Origin: Brachycybe producta
Lineage: Eukaryota > Arthropoda > Diplopoda > Playtdesmida > Andrognathidae
Reading direction: 5' to 3'
DNA: 64,000 nt
NCBI GenBank assembly: GCA_036925085.1
Contig: JAUPFP010000034.1
Location: 2,270,001-2,334,000, forward strand
Below, piece by piece: positions 48,301 to 60,320 of the stretch (the first letter of the stretch is position 1; the number at the start of each line of letters is the position of its first letter). A program made the position numbers and the translations under genes. The notes below the pieces were generated by a model. The model did not search any database. It was not told the origin of the DNA and saw only the letters and a program-made list of their open reading frames with translations.

Positions 48301-49013
48301 TCCTGATGATGATCATCATCCTCACAATTTAAAAACAAATTCAACTTGTTGAAAAGTTTTAAAAAATGATTCAACTTTACTTTGAACCTACTTTTTGAGG
48401 GATTATTTGTGCTTTTTCTAGTTTAAAAAAACGCATTTTCAACGTGGTTTTTGTCAAGTGGAAGCAAGGGCCTAATAAGAACATTGCTGAGTTATTTATA
48501 TTTAGCTGGGAACTTTTTAAAGCTAAAACACCCTGTATACACGGAGTATCATTTATTTTACTTTATACATTATATAGGCAATACAAGAATACAAAATATT
48601 GATTTCTACAATACACACACACAAAACCATAAAATATATCATTGTTGATGAAACGGACCTTCTCATGTACAAACAATAAACTTATTATGTATATATACAC
48701 GTATATAGTATATAAGGTTATATTTTGCCATTGTATTTAGCGGAAATCGCACCGGAAATTTAAATCTCAATATTTCTCTTTTACTGTTTGCTTGTGTAAA
48801 AGGCTTGCATACATATATATTTTTCATACATAGATTTTTTTTTAATTTTCATTTCATACAGTACAGCAGCTTGAATTACTAAATGTATATTAGTGCGGGG
48901 GGGGGGGGAGAGATTTTTTTAATATGTTTGAATTTCTCTTTTGTCTCTCATGTGAAGCACATTTATGCCTGCCGTAGTTTTTAGATGAATAAATGAAAAG
49001 AGATGAGAGAATG

Positions 49014-49054
<41 letters not shown>

Positions 49055-49384
49055 AGGGAGGGAGGGGGAAGAGAGAGAGAGGGAGAGAGAGAGAGAGGGA
49101 GGGAGGGAGGGTGGAAGAGAGATGGAAAATTTGAAATGTCTATCTTGATTACTTTGAATATAAAATGTGCTGCTTCCACAATGCGGATTCGTATTATGCT
49201 CATGTGAATATGACTATTGAGTAACAAAGAGATTTAGATAAATATCAATGTAACAAATGGATAATTTGTGTGTCGTTTATTTTCGGCATATGTTTGGAAA
49301 TCAAAGTTATTTTGCAGTTTTTTTTTTTTTTTGAAGTGTACGTCAGGTGTTGGTGTCATTTTAAAAGTGGCTAAAATTTATTTA
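48301..49384. other. No gene seen; GA/GGGA microsatellite
   Basis: G run 48897-48909 and a compound (GA)n(GGGA)n tract at 49014-49112. The ORF through it codes only S/P/L repeats. Confidence 0.6.
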
Positions 49385-49690
49385 AAGGTCATTTGGTCAG
49401 AGCCGAAACTAGGAAGACAAGGCTGTGTGAGGCACCTGCCTCGAGCGCAAAACTCAATAGTGTGGAACTTAAGGTGGCGCCGATTTTATTATTAACCTCG
49501 GGTGCGCAAATCTCAGAGGCTTAGAAATAGATGCGCAAAACAACTAAGAGTGTTTAATACTGATTATACTAAGTTGGCTTCAGTTGGCCCAGATAGAGAT
49601 GTGTAAAACAAAACTAGAATGATAATACTAAGGGGCGCTTCTTGCTTCGGGCGCAAAATTAGCTAGTTATGGCAAATTTTATTTACTTTT
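49385..49690 (+). repeat. 'ctcgggcgcaaaa' degenerate repeat
   Basis: cctcgagcgcaaaact, cctcgggtgcgcaaat and cttcgggcgcaaaatt recur, with aggtggcgcc / aaggggcgc boxes between. GC-richer than the flanks; an old repeat of unknown class. Confidence 0.5.
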
Positions 49691-50479
49691 CAAAAAGGAA
49701 TTTGCTGGTACTTTTTTTTTTCAAACTGCGAAAGTTTATTTTGAAAGATATGAACATGAAAAGTAGGCCTACATTAGCCTCTTACATAATATAACGCATC
49801 TAGTCTGTAACGCATATTCCATTTCTTGTTAAAATTGCTAGAAATATATACAATGCGATACTCACACATTGAGTTAAAAATGGATGGTCAAATTATACCT
49901 TGTTATCAATTCATTTACGTGTAGATCCTATACGTGTGTTATGTTTTCGTATAGGCCTATACGTGGTTTTTGGTTTTTGCTTGATTTGTTATTGAGGCGT
50001 GAGCAACGGAGAAGGAATTTTTAAGTACCTTTTTTTCGGAAGACATAAAAATGTCCAGTTGGTCAGTGCAGATATAACGTATGGACGGTATAGTATATAC
50101 ATATAAAGGGGTGAACACATTCCATGGCAATTAACAAATATAATGTTTTATGTTTATGATTTGTTAATCATCATAATTATTATTAAATCTTTGTTTTTTT
50201 TTTCTCTCTCTCATCCTTTATTATATGTGTGCAGACCTGTGTATGGGCACATAATGTATATTTGAGTGTATAGTAGTACAGTATAAAGCTATTTTAATTG
50301 GAGAGATTTGAATATTATACATTATACACACTCGTTTGTAAAGTGGTATACATACATCAATTATAATGGAAACCAAATATTTATACAGCTGTTATCAACG
50401 CTTTTTTATATTCTGTTAATTACAACTAATTGCAAATTCTTAAGTGTTTGCCTATGGGTTTTGGCATGATGACGTCCCA

Positions 50480-50481
<2 letters not shown>
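49691..50481. other. No gene seen
   Basis: AT-rich spacer. Confidence 0.5.

Positions 50482-50543
<62 letters not shown>
50482..50543. repeat. (CT)n microsatellite
   Basis: About 60 bp of uninterrupted CT. Confidence 0.98.
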
Positions 50544-50545
<2 letters not shown>

Positions 50546-50857
50546 TTGTCTTTTTTTCTGATAATGAAAAACAACATTGTTAACCAACGAGAGAAATTCA
50601 GTTTTTGGAATGATATTTTATAAACATACATAAATATATGTACTATAATGTATATTGTGTGACTATTGTGGATTGAATATAATAGTGACATTAGGGTAGA
50701 AAAGAAGAGCTGCTGCAGTTTTTAAATAATGATAATTTTGTTGCAAATTATTATATGTCGCAATTGTTATGGTGTAGAACTGTAGCTGGAGGAGAGAATA
50801 TGTTGATTTTGTCACACATGGAAAAATAGAAAGTCAGGTCATTGTTAACAGTTATAA

Positions 50858-51075
50858 TCTATTGCTAGACAATGTGCAAAACATATTCACTGCAACGTGT
50901 GTCCTTGAATTAATCGCAATTACCAATGTGATAATATTCCTGCAAGGCTTAAAAGTGGTTTCTTGCACACTTACACCCGTCTTACAGAAAACGTTGATCT
51001 TTTCTTTTTTTTTCTTGCACAAAACAGTGCAAAAGATTCACAGCAATATTTGACTTTATTTATTGCGCCGAATCT
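50858..51075. mobile_element. 'cggcgatcacactggc' element, copy 3 (inverted, eroded)
   Basis: The inverse of the 44.6 kb element: cttgaattaatcgcaattacc, gcaaggcttaaaagtggttt, cagaaaacg, gattcacagcaatatttgac. Terminal repeats are eroded. Confidence 0.7.
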
Positions 51076-51646
51076 TGCGACAAATTTAGAAAATTAATAT
51101 ACTAGTAATTGTGCACATTTAGGCCTATCTCGATGGTGCCTTGTTTTAAACATTGTCTGGCAATTCTGAAGAATAGGTGATTTTTAAAAAAAAAATAAAA
51201 TAAAATGTTTCTGCATTAATTCACAATGGATATTGAATTTTTGTTTCTTTTTGACGATAAAAGATGGCAGTTAAACTTGAAGTTGAGAGACCTGGATTTT
51301 ATAGATTTCTTTATCTGACACACAATACATTGAGAACAAGTATAAATATAGCAGTAGGTCTATATACTGTAAAAGAAGAAAACAAACCTCTGATACACCA
51401 GAAAAGTGGGTCAATGCTTGAAGTTTATAACAAAAAATAGGGTAATAATCAACTGGTAGCATCAATGTTATGCAGAGTGAACACTCTTTTGGGACCCAAT
51501 GGAAATGGAGTGTAAGGAATACAATGTATACAATGGTATTTCTAAGTTAAAAGATGTATTTCTATAGAATACATTATACTTATTGTATAGTATTGGTTAT
51601 TCTTAAGGCCCTAGCATCATAACATACATATGAAATGACAAATATG
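51076..51646. other. Fragment of the 235 bp repeat; no gene
   Basis: 51105-51190 (aattgtgcacattt..cattgtctggcaattctgaaga) resembles the unit tandem at 34.2 kb. Confidence 0.45.
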
Positions 51647-51838
51647 TATATGTTACTGTCAATCTGCAGAATCAGTCAATCTGCAAAACCACCCAACTGC
51701 TGGTGGATCTGCAGAATTCAATACATTTTTATTTAGGTTGTTGAATTTTGCACATTCACTAGCAGTTTCGTTGTTTTTCAGATTGCCTACTAGAAAATCT
51801 GCAGATTGACTGATTCCGCAGTTTGGCAGTAACATATA
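51647..51838. mobile_element. MITE with ~40 bp inverted ends
   Basis: tatatgttactgtcaatctg..cagaatcagtcaatctgca mirrored by tgcagattgactgattccgc..tggcagtaacatata. 192 bp. Confidence 0.88.
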
Positions 51839-52899
51839 TACAGTGTAAGAGGAGGATACACACAATGCAAGATATATAAAATAATAAAAGCTACATTTGG
51901 AAAAACAACTTACCTTTTTTGGAATGGTAGAGGATTCCTAGATGTTCTCACTGCAGGAGCGAATTTCGTTTAACAAAAGCAGCAATTTATGAGAAAATTA
52001 TGAATTTATTATGTGTTCAATTCTATTGACTTGTATCAATTTTGCTCTTCTGTTATTCATACTTTAGTAGGTCTAGATGCTTTTGTTACTAAAGTAATTT
52101 TTGAACATAATAGTCGTTTCTTGACGACTTTACATTATGTCATGGAACTGGTGTAGGGATCCTACTTGTTACAGCCGTTTTAAAATGAAGTCAATCATAT
52201 TGCAAACAAACACAATTGTAAAAAAAAAAACAATACAATTGAATAAAAAATACACATGCGCGTAAAATAGTTGGCTCTACACGATGCGTGCATTTGTCAC
52301 ATATTTTCGCCTTTTGTTTAGCACATGCTTACAACATAGAAAATCTAATTCAAGGCGTACTCTTAAGCTGGTTACAGACGATCAATTTTGGCTTATGATT
52401 ATTGCTTTTCGATCCTAAAATTGATCGTGTATGTGGTCATTTTTTCATTCAATCCAACAAATGGTGTGCTTGCATGACCAGAAATCCACTTCAGTTTATG
52501 GATTGAACTGAAGATAACTGAATATGGTATCTTTCCTAGGTGGGAAAATGAACATTTTTTAAAAATTGTAAGTTCTTGCAATGATGTGAACCTAATCAAT
52601 TAGTTAAGCTGATAGCCTGTTACATTTTTTATTCTTTATCTATTTAAGTAATTGCTTATGTTTCCATCCTGGCATGCGCGTTACGATTTGAATTGATGCT
52701 TTTGTTCTTATGTTGAAAAGCTTGTCAATGCACGTCACATACCATCCAGAAACTGGTTTCAATTCAATCAAAAATTTTGAAGTAAATTTCATGCCGAGCA
52801 GATCATTCGAGTCAAGATTGAAGAGGAATGAAAATTGGATTAAATTACCAAAATTCACGGACACACCACATACACTAGCATTTTTTACATTTTAAAAAA
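51839..52899. other. No gene seen; small hairpin
   Basis: acgatcaattttggc mirrored by cctaaaattgatcgt at 52378-52430 may be the remnant of a MITE. Confidence 0.5.
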
Positions 52900-53260
52900 A
52901 ACAAAACAGAATTGACAAGCCGGAATTATTTGTGTTGTACCCAGTTGAAAAAGATAGATAAAAATTAAGTGCAGCTCCCTCACAGACTTTAGTAAGAAAG
53001 CTAGGCAGGTATAACTAGACAGAAGTAAGTGGTTTGAAATATCTGAGCCGATTTTGAGAGACAATCTACAATTAACAGCCCAGAGTTGATTGTTTAATAA
53101 TACAGATTAAAAAAATAAAAAATATAGTTTTAATAGAAATTACAAAGATAAAATTAACAAAAATAGTTTAGACTGTCTTGACACTCTTGAGTCGATTTTG
53201 AGAGACAATTCAGAATTGACAAGCCAGTATTGATTGTGTCTGTATCCAGACTTGAATGTT
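52900..53260 (+). repeat. Tandem repeat, ~145 bp unit, two full and one partial copy
   Basis: gagccgattttgagagacaa (53045) and gagtcgattttgagagacaa (53190) start successive units. The unit ends gaattgacaagccagtattg; a partial one is at 52908. Confidence 0.7.
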
Positions 53261-54395
53261 TGACAAATAGTTCACACATCGTGTGTAACACACGAAGGCC
53301 GAACAGAAGATACACAAAATTTTGGTATCGAATGAGAGAAACAACTGGATAATAATAAAAAAATCTATTAAATAATATTACGACCTCCTTTTGTTATTAT
53401 GGTATCTTACTAATGCATTCATATTTGCATATTGAATTCATTTTATATAATATACATATTTAAACATTCCCACAATGCTTCTTCTGTTTGAAAAGCCATA
53501 CGCAAACAATTAAATTCAATTGAATCTAATATCTGTTATACTCCATTTAATTACATAACTAATCTGTTGTAATCAGCTTTAGAGAGAGAACAAAAAAAAT
53601 AAGAATACTTTTATTGTTATATGATGGTTTATGACGAACACAAATGATTACAAACATTTTCCCATTGTTTTACACTTAAGTACAAAATTAACTTAATATT
53701 ATTTGGTTAAAAAAAAAAAAACAAGCAAACCACTTTTCTTCCAAATATAGTTAATTCAAGAATGTGAACCATTTGCCATTTATTTATTAATGATCCAATT
53801 TTATCCATCCAAAATTGTAAATTTAATTTTTATGTTGTAAATGTTTTTCGAAGTAAGATTCATCCAAAATGGATTTAAAGCAACTTGAAAGTCTAAAGGG
53901 TGCTTGCTTTTCGCGGTGCTACTTTTGTTCGCTTTTTACAGGTTTCTTAATTCGACAGTGCATTCGCTGGTAAAAACTTCTAAAGACGCGCGGGCCCCTT
54001 TTAGTTGCCTGCGTTTAAAATTCTGAATTAGTGGCGTCCCAGTGGTTGCTGCTGTAAAATTAAACATGTTCATTGTTCAACTTTAATGCTCGCATCCAGC
54101 GAGTAGCTCGCTGATTTTAGTAGCAGCTATAAAAGAAGCGCCATTTCAAGATGGTTGCGAATTAATCAGCGGGCAAATGGCTAATTTTTAAGCCACTACG
54201 GTTGCGCGAGAAGGTCGACCGAGACTGGCTGTCCCCACAAAAGTTTTTTTTATTCAAACGCTCGCGGTTTCATACGTTTCTGACTTTATCAGCCAGAAAT
54301 TCTCTCTGAATGAGCGAGAGAAAAAAAAAGCCAGCGACTATCGTCAAAGGTAAGCACAGTGTACAAGCATCCTTTAAGACTATTACATTCTAAGA
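53261..54395. other. Spacer with a GC-richer block at 53880-54340
   Basis: The block holds gcttgcttttcgcggtgcta, agcgagtagctcgctg and similar boxes. agcgac/gtcgct boxes also occur at 55610-55720. No coding frame or promoter motif could be supported. Confidence 0.4.
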
Positions 54396-54398
54396 ACC

Positions 54399-54505
54399 TT
54401 TGTTGCGATACAAGGTTGCAAGGCTGCTCCGATACAGTGGTGTGGGGCAGAATCGCAACTGACGCGATTCAGACCCGCAACATTGTATCGCAACAACCGA
54501 ATTAT
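54399..54505. mobile_element. Short hairpin element
   Basis: ttgttgcgatacaaggttgc mirrored by gcaacattgtatcgcaacaa. Confidence 0.65.
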
Positions 54506-54918
54506 AAGAGAAAGAAATATTTTAGGAAAATACATTCAACAAAGAATCGATTTACAAAAAGACAGGTCTGTGTGTGTGTGGGGGGGTGTGTGAGAGTGAT
54601 TAACGCAGTACAATTTTTATGTAAATTTAAATGAATAAATGAACTGCTTTTTCTCTCAAGGTGAACTATATATTGCACACTCCCCATCCGAGAACTCCAT
54701 GATATTAAATTTTAGAAGGAAAAGGTTGGAAAGTGTAGAGGGGGAGAGAGAGAGAAACGTGGAGGGAGAAAAAAGGGGGAGGGCGGTGACTGAAATTGAA
54801 ATGAGTAAAAAAGGAATAAACGACGCGCATGCGTACAACAGAGAAAATGAAAAACTCATTTTCTCTTTCAAATATAAAAAGGGAGGGGATAATAGTAGCA
54901 AAATTAAACTACAGTTTA

Positions 54919-55043
54919 TCACAGGCAATTGTGCCCAGCATTAGAATTTCTTTTGCTCCGCCCTTTTATGAACGTCATCAATTTCTAATTGGGTTTGTTA
55001 CTTGGTTTGACGTCATAAAAGGGCGGAGGAAAAGAAATAATTT
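54919..55043. mobile_element. GGGCGG/GACGT MITE, copy of 10011-10154
   Basis: acaggcaattgtgcccagca, ctccgcccttttatgaacgt and its mirror tgacgtcataaaagggcgga. The right tip is eroded. Confidence 0.8.
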
Positions 55044-57196
55044 AAATTGCAATCCAATTTATGTTTTCACTCAACTGAATGCAAACATTTACTTTTTAAC
55101 ACACACAAAAAAACCGCATTTTTATTTCCCCCCCCCCCCCCTTCCAAAAAAAAACATGTCATTTTGTACACAATTTTCATTTAAAGTTGAACATGTACTT
55201 GACATGTGGAAATTTACTATTAAAAAATTGACAGTTAGTTATATCTGAAACATTATTGAAATATTTTTTTTTGTTATTTTATCTACTGATATACATATAA
55301 AATGACGTCAACAACCGCAAATATAAAATACATTTTTTGACTAATAAGTTGCCAAAAAAAAACGAACCGGAATTGAATATTTAGGATATAGCCATTTACG
55401 TACACTGAAATAGGACATTTAGAAATGTTTGACGTTTGGTTGGGAAAGGGTCCACATAGCCTAATTTATTAATATATATAGAATATTATAATTATTCAAT
55501 TTATATTTATAGGCGAAAGAAACTGAACGAGAGAGAGAGAGGTAGGCTATAAGAAACCAATTTGTTTACGATATTCGAGTATATTATGCCAAATAAAGGC
55601 TATAATTGCGCATGGGCGACTTTTGTCGCTGCCATTAAAAAGACGCTCAAAAACACATTGTTTTAAATGGTATTAAAGCTGACGAGCGAGCGATTATTTA
55701 GTAGCTGCGACTAAAAACGTGCAACTCGTGAATTTGTTTAAGTTTACTTGTATATGACAGTCGCTGGGATTGTACAGGTTTCAAAAGTACTACAAATTTG
55801 TTGCTTTAGGCTGGTCTTCGTTTATTTTTATGACGAATAATGCGCTCCAGAATCAGTAAAATCCATATTTTGTAACCGAGACTGGACAACGAAAATGTCG
55901 TTCGTGTTTAAGGATTGACCGGACCTTCCGGCTTTAAGTGATGGTCAGATGTGGCTCCGGCTTGTAATAATATGGAGACTTCAGCTTTAAAAATACAAGA
56001 ATGTCAGCAACAACAACAACAACAACAACAACAAAAAATATGCATTTAACTGCAAGAAACAATTAGACTTTCTTTCTAATTGAAAGTTTAATAAATGGAA
56101 ACATGTTTTGCATTTGGTTGGTAGCAATAAACAAGACCTCATGACTAGGGGTACAATATGTTGCGGTTTTTATATACTCGTATATAAGGGATACATTTTT
56201 ATGAAGTTACATGCTTGGGAATTGTCTAGACATTTATATTACATTAACTTTAATATGTTTTACTGTTTATAAAAGTAGCCCTGGATAAAAAACAAAAACA
56301 AAACCATAACCAAATATGGAATCACTGTTTCTTCCGAAGTTTTACACAAAACACAAAGTACAATGTAAATGAGTCTTCGCCACATTCTATTTGGTATTGT
56401 TTTGTTTTTTTGTGTATGTGTGTGAATAGGCTTACTTTGCAGTCTCTTTTCATTTTTAACTTGAATGTCTTTCACGTATTTCTGCATTATTAAAGGTAGG
56501 CCCTATGTCTTTTACGAAATATGTTCAATTGGCGAGTACATTACAGTTTACAATTTGTTTTTGAATAGTGGTTACTATGGTACTTAACAAATTAAGTGAA
56601 ACTTACATCTGTTTTCGTCAAAGTGGACGGTTTTTTTTCTTCTTATACATGAAATTTACAATTAATTATAAAGTAAACAAGCATTTATTTTATTTATTTA
56701 TTTATTTATATATTAAACAAGCTATTTATTTATTTTATTTATTTTTGGTTTTGTTGAAAAGTTCGTTATTTAATATTGAGGTGTGGCCTCTATATTAAAT
56801 ATGCTTTTATGGCAGTTGTTTGGCTTCAATAGGGATATCGAAGTCAGTAAGATTAGAATATTATTATTGACTTCCATTCTAATTGAAAGTAGAGTTCAAT
56901 TGATTTCTGTCAAAATGATTTCGTTAGTAGCGATTGCAAAATATGTAAATGAAAAAAAAAAAAAATTAAAAGTCGTTATGATTGCGCGCACTAAATTTGA
57001 ACATCCCCATTATGTCGACTAATGTCATAATTAGGCCTAAGTATACAAAGATAAAATCGTTATTTGATGACGATTAGTAAATAACTGTATTACGTAAAAG
57101 ATAAAAATTCAAAATTGTATTAAATCGATAATGACCATAAAAATATCAAGAATGATTATAGTATACCTTTAAAAAAATGCATTTGGAAACGGATTT
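55044..57196. other. No gene seen; downstream flank of receptor copy A
   Basis: C run 55130-55141, (CAA)n at 56004-56035, (TTTA)n near 56688-56745. No coding support; no clear AATAAA close to the receptor stop codon. Confidence 0.5.
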
Positions 57197-57250
57197 TTAC
57201 CAATCAAACTTGTACAGAAACATAATGTATGAATTCATTATTCCAAACAT
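57197..57250 (-). CDS. Copy A exon 4 (TM7 signature and stop)
   Basis: Fifty-four nucleotides after the acceptor CACTTATAG, coding MFGIMNSYIMFLYKFDW then TAA. Copy B has an exon of the same length coding ILGLLNSYIMFLYEFDW then TAA. A short final exon carrying the TYhhhhhQF motif after a phase-0 intron is a known hallmark of Gr genes. Confidence 0.78.
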   Translation of the reverse strand: MFGIMNSYIMFLYKFDW

Positions 57251-57565
57251 CTATAAGTGAAAAATATGAAAGGACCAATGTAAGATACATGTAGGTGTTA
57301 ACGTTGAGAGTTACGCGGTATGCCAAGTGGACAGCAATTGGTAATAATTGATTTTCCTCATGTTTTATTTGGGAATGTGTACATTCTTTTTTGCTATTAT
57401 AAAATGTTGATTGTGTAATTTGCGTTTTGTGTTTTAAAACCAAGCGCGCCATATACTAAGCCTAACCAATTAAGTAAATAATATTTTTAACTTTGAAATT
57501 TTTTTAGTGTAACAGATTGTGTTGCACTAACACCAACTGTTTATTTGGAGTAAGTCCATGACAAC

Positions 57566-57746
57566 TGTAGGGCCTACACTAAGCCAGTCTTAAGGGATTT
57601 AATAAGTACACAAGCGACTTTGAACTGTGTGCCAAGCTTGGCGTCATTTAATAGAAAAAACATTGTGACGACAGTCCAGCGACCTTAGTCTTTATTTTGT
57701 CTCGAAAAGTTGTTCAAAAGTCGACTGTGTGTCTAGGCCCTAAGTT
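57566..57746. mobile_element. MITE-like inverted repeat inside copy A intron 3
   Basis: Ends read roughly tagggcctacacta and, on the other strand, tagggcctagacac, about 180 bp apart. Intron 3 of copy A is 617 bp while the same intron in copy B is 76 bp, so added DNA here explains part of the difference. The ends are imperfect. Confidence 0.4.
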
Positions 57747-57867
57747 TGCATTTGCCACACATCTACGAGGCAAGAGTAGATTATCGCTATTTGAAAAAAT
57801 ATAATTATTTCGAATAAAAAAAGGCATTATGAGGTTTAGGAATAAAGGTAACTTTATCGTTTAGTAC

Positions 57868-57969
57868 CTGTAAGATGAGTGCTGGTTCGAAAATGGCCAT
57901 GTCTCCAACGGTAAGGTTAACTGGTTGTTTTCGAAATTTGTTTATATATAAGATGGTCAGATCGATACT
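57868..57969 (-). CDS. Copy A exon 3 (pre-TM7 and start of TM7)
   Basis: Thirty-four codons, S-I-D-L-T-I-L-Y onward, containing NKFRKQPVNLTVGDM and AIFEPALILQ. This corresponds to the family's region ahead of TM7 (the 'F...G.F.I....L' stretch). The acceptor is TTAAG and the donor CAG|GTACTAA; copy B keeps GTACTAA, so the unusual donor is ancestral. Confidence 0.72.
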
Positions 57970-58070
57970 CTTAATTTTATTGAATATAAAAGTAAAATTC
58001 TTTAAAAATTGCAACAACAAAAAAGGAAACAAAAAACCCGCATTATAATACGTGTCGTATTTCAACTTAC

Positions 58071-58151
58071 GGATTCCAGTTGATCGGAATAAGTATTGGA
58101 ATAGATTTCTTTGTCGTTTGCACCTGGAAAATTGACGAGCAAATCGTACAC
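58071..58151 (-). CDS. Copy A exon 2 (intracellular linker)
   Basis: Twenty-seven codons starting VYDLLVNFPGAND and ending YSDQLES. The acceptor is TTTCAG and the donor GTAAGTTG. Copy B has the same length at 61580-61660 with matching sequence (VHDSLVIFPGANN, YSDQLEL). The polar content fits the linker between TM6 and TM7. Confidence 0.75.
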
Positions 58152-58897
58152 CTGAAATGTTTTAGTGGTTTATTATTGATACTGTATACAAAAAGTTCCA
58201 AAAAAGATGTTTCCACACTTTGGTTGTTATTAACTGTTGTGTTTGTTTTAATAAATTTTATAATTAAGAGTAACTATTACAATAAAGAATTAGATACAAA
58301 AGTATTAACGTGTTTTTTGTTTGCATTATCTTAATATTGGAAAATGTCATTAATTCTCGTCACAAGGCATTGGTTAACATTGGTGAGAAACTCATCTTGT
58401 ATTTTTGCGACAATTCTCTTCGATTTTTTTTTTGCCATAATTGAATAAACGACAAGAAATTAAAGAGAATTGTTGCACAAATACAAAGAGATACGTTAAT
58501 TGATGTTTGCAGTTTCTCGGCAATGTCAGCAATGAGAATGGGTGACATTTTTGAATTCTTAAGATAAGGCATCATTTAAACGTAAAACTAAGAATGCTTT
58601 TATATCTAATATTTATTGTAACATTTACTCTTAATTATAAAATTATTAAATTAAATTTAAGAAAATAAACATGACAGTTATTAATAATAAAAGTTTGTAT
58701 GCTATTGAGATTTTTTGTTTGTTTGATGAAATCATGTTGACTGATATGTTTTCCTTGAAGAAGAAAACATTCTAATTTTTACTGTTTTTGAAAATAAATA
58801 ATTTTCATAATTTCTTTTGTATTTATGTGTATTAAAATACAACAATGGGATGCATCATTTGAAAAGATTTCAAATGGTTTTTTTTTATTTAACTTAC

Positions 58898-59910
58898 CTT
58901 ATGGTTAACAATAGATCCAAGGATTATTATAAGCAATGCACAACAAAATGCTGAAAACACTGCTGGCAACATAATAAGAAATATATTAGATGCAGCTACT
59001 CCTCGGACAAATATGCAAAATAGAAAAATTCCAGCAGTAAACGACAGTTTGAAAAAATTGCCAGTTATTTCATTGCTCATCTCAATTAATCGTACTACTT
59101 TGGTATGTTTCCGTTGAAACTTAAGTAGTTTGTCGGGAACGGATGTGGACTGTTGAAGGGCATTTACTCTCTTAAGTTCGTCCAAACACAAAGATATAAT
59201 GTAGAATGTGTGACTGTAAATGCCAGCATAAGCTGTGATTTTGCATCTGGTGAATAACATTGGAATAAAGATAATGAAAATGTGCAAATGTCTTAGTTTT
59301 GTTGCAGCATATAGTTCAGAATGCATAGATGCAAGATTGTCATTCTCGTCTTCGGAAGATTTGTTTCTGTAGTGTATACTGCAATCATATTAAATAATGT
59401 ACTTAAACCAATTATGAAGACTATTCTGAATATAAATTTTCTACTTTTTGTTTGGATGTCCATTATTTGGTTTTGATTGTACGATTGCATAATGTGACAA
59501 TAAAGTGAATTGAGAAAATCGGTTAACTTTTTCTCTTGACTTGCTCCCATTTGCGCCCAAACGACACCAGAAACCCAAATTAAAAATGAAAGCAAGCCAA
59601 ATGTGGCGTTTCGAATGTTGTTTTTTCGATAAAATTCGATGACATAAAATTTCAATAGTAATATCGCAACTGTTAATTCCAGTAGAAGTTGCATGAATTT
59701 GTAGATCCTAAAGAAGGTTGTTTTCCACTTTGATTCTTTTATAGTTGAAAAATGTAAACGAAATCCAAGAAATTTGAGAAAAATCAGCAAAGGAAACATG
59801 CGATAAATGGTATAGACTTTTTTTTCTTGGGAAATTTGAAATTCTTTCTTGCTATCTTCGATTTTTGCTTCAATATCTTTCACATACAGCTCCATTATGA
59901 AGTTAAACAT
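58898..59910 (-). CDS. Copy A exon 1 (N-terminus to TM6), frameshifted
   Basis: Two overlapping open frames (59293-59910 and 58889-59326) together code TM1 to TM6. The second ends in hydrophobic FLIMLPAVFS-type sequence and a V-N-H-K tail just before a consensus donor AAG|GTAAGT at 58891-58900. The tract FVRGVAASN before TM6 is nearly identical in copy B (FVRGVAASD), supporting purifying selection in the past. Confidence 0.75.
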
Positions 59911-60045
59911 GAAATAAAAACTAAAACTATTATGTCTGTTATTACAGGAGTTAGGTGCCTCAGAATTTTCTAAGGCCTGACTTTCTCACTATCTCCCCTT
60001 CCTCTCTTTGTGAACTGAATGTTCGTAGAAGAAACTATTGTGACA

Positions 60046-60320
60046 ACCACCCACATGCGCGCGTACCAATTGACACGTGTGTTAGTGACGTCGCATGCTG
60101 TTAAAAGCCCTGAAGGTGGTACAGTCTTGTTTGGGCTTGTTAAAAAGAGAAAAATAATTGGCAAAGAGAAGTTAAAGAACTTCTTGACAATTACAGTATT
60201 TCGTTTCTAAAGTCTTTTGAAAATTGTTTCGTGTGATACCACCCACGCATGTCCATCCAGCACACATGTGTGAGTGACTTCACATTCCTAGCCACCCTGA
60301 TGTATGGTGCCCAGGTGGCC
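60046..60320 (+). repeat. Two direct copies upstream of receptor copy A
   Basis: The block at about 60046-60130 (accacccacatgcg ... gtgacgtcgcat ... gaaggtggtaca) recurs at about 60236-60320 (accacccacgcatg ... gtgacttcacat ... gtatggtgccca). Divergent tandem duplication lying 140-410 bp upstream of the putative start codon. Any promoter role is unproven. Confidence 0.5.

Larger units (their letters stand above)
57197..59910 (-). pseudogene. Gustatory-receptor-like 7TM chemoreceptor, copy A (four exons, one frameshift)
   Basis: Predicted seven-transmembrane ligand-gated cation channel of the insect-type gustatory receptor (Gr/GRL) family. Exons on the minus strand: 58898-59910, 58071-58151, 57868-57969 and 57197-57250. 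Donors read AAG|GTAAGT, TCC|GTAAGT and CAG|GTACTAA; all acceptors end in AG and all introns are phase 0. Hydrophobic segments lie at about residues 35-55, 72-92, 102-122 and 158-180, then two more after the frameshift, and TM7 spans exons 3-4. The last exon ends SYIMFLYKFDW-stop, matching the family motif TYhhhhhQF with S for T and K for Q. Exon 1 is 1013 nt, one base short of an open frame. The break is near 59354-59366, where the reading moves from the TTETN frame to the DNLASMHSEL frame. Ignoring it gives about 416 residues, usual for Gr proteins. The start is taken at 59910; a second in-frame ATG lies at 59895. It could be a young pseudogene or carry an assembly indel. Ligand unknown. Confidence 0.72.

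Noticed and set aside
48919..49227. Ser/Pro/Leu-rich minus-strand ORF
   Set aside because: Arises from the GA/GGGA microsatellite.
58360..58575. Possible extra receptor exon in intron 1 of copy A
   Set aside because: No counterpart in copy B, and joining exon 1 directly to exon 2 already gives the expected TM6-linker-TM7 order in phase.
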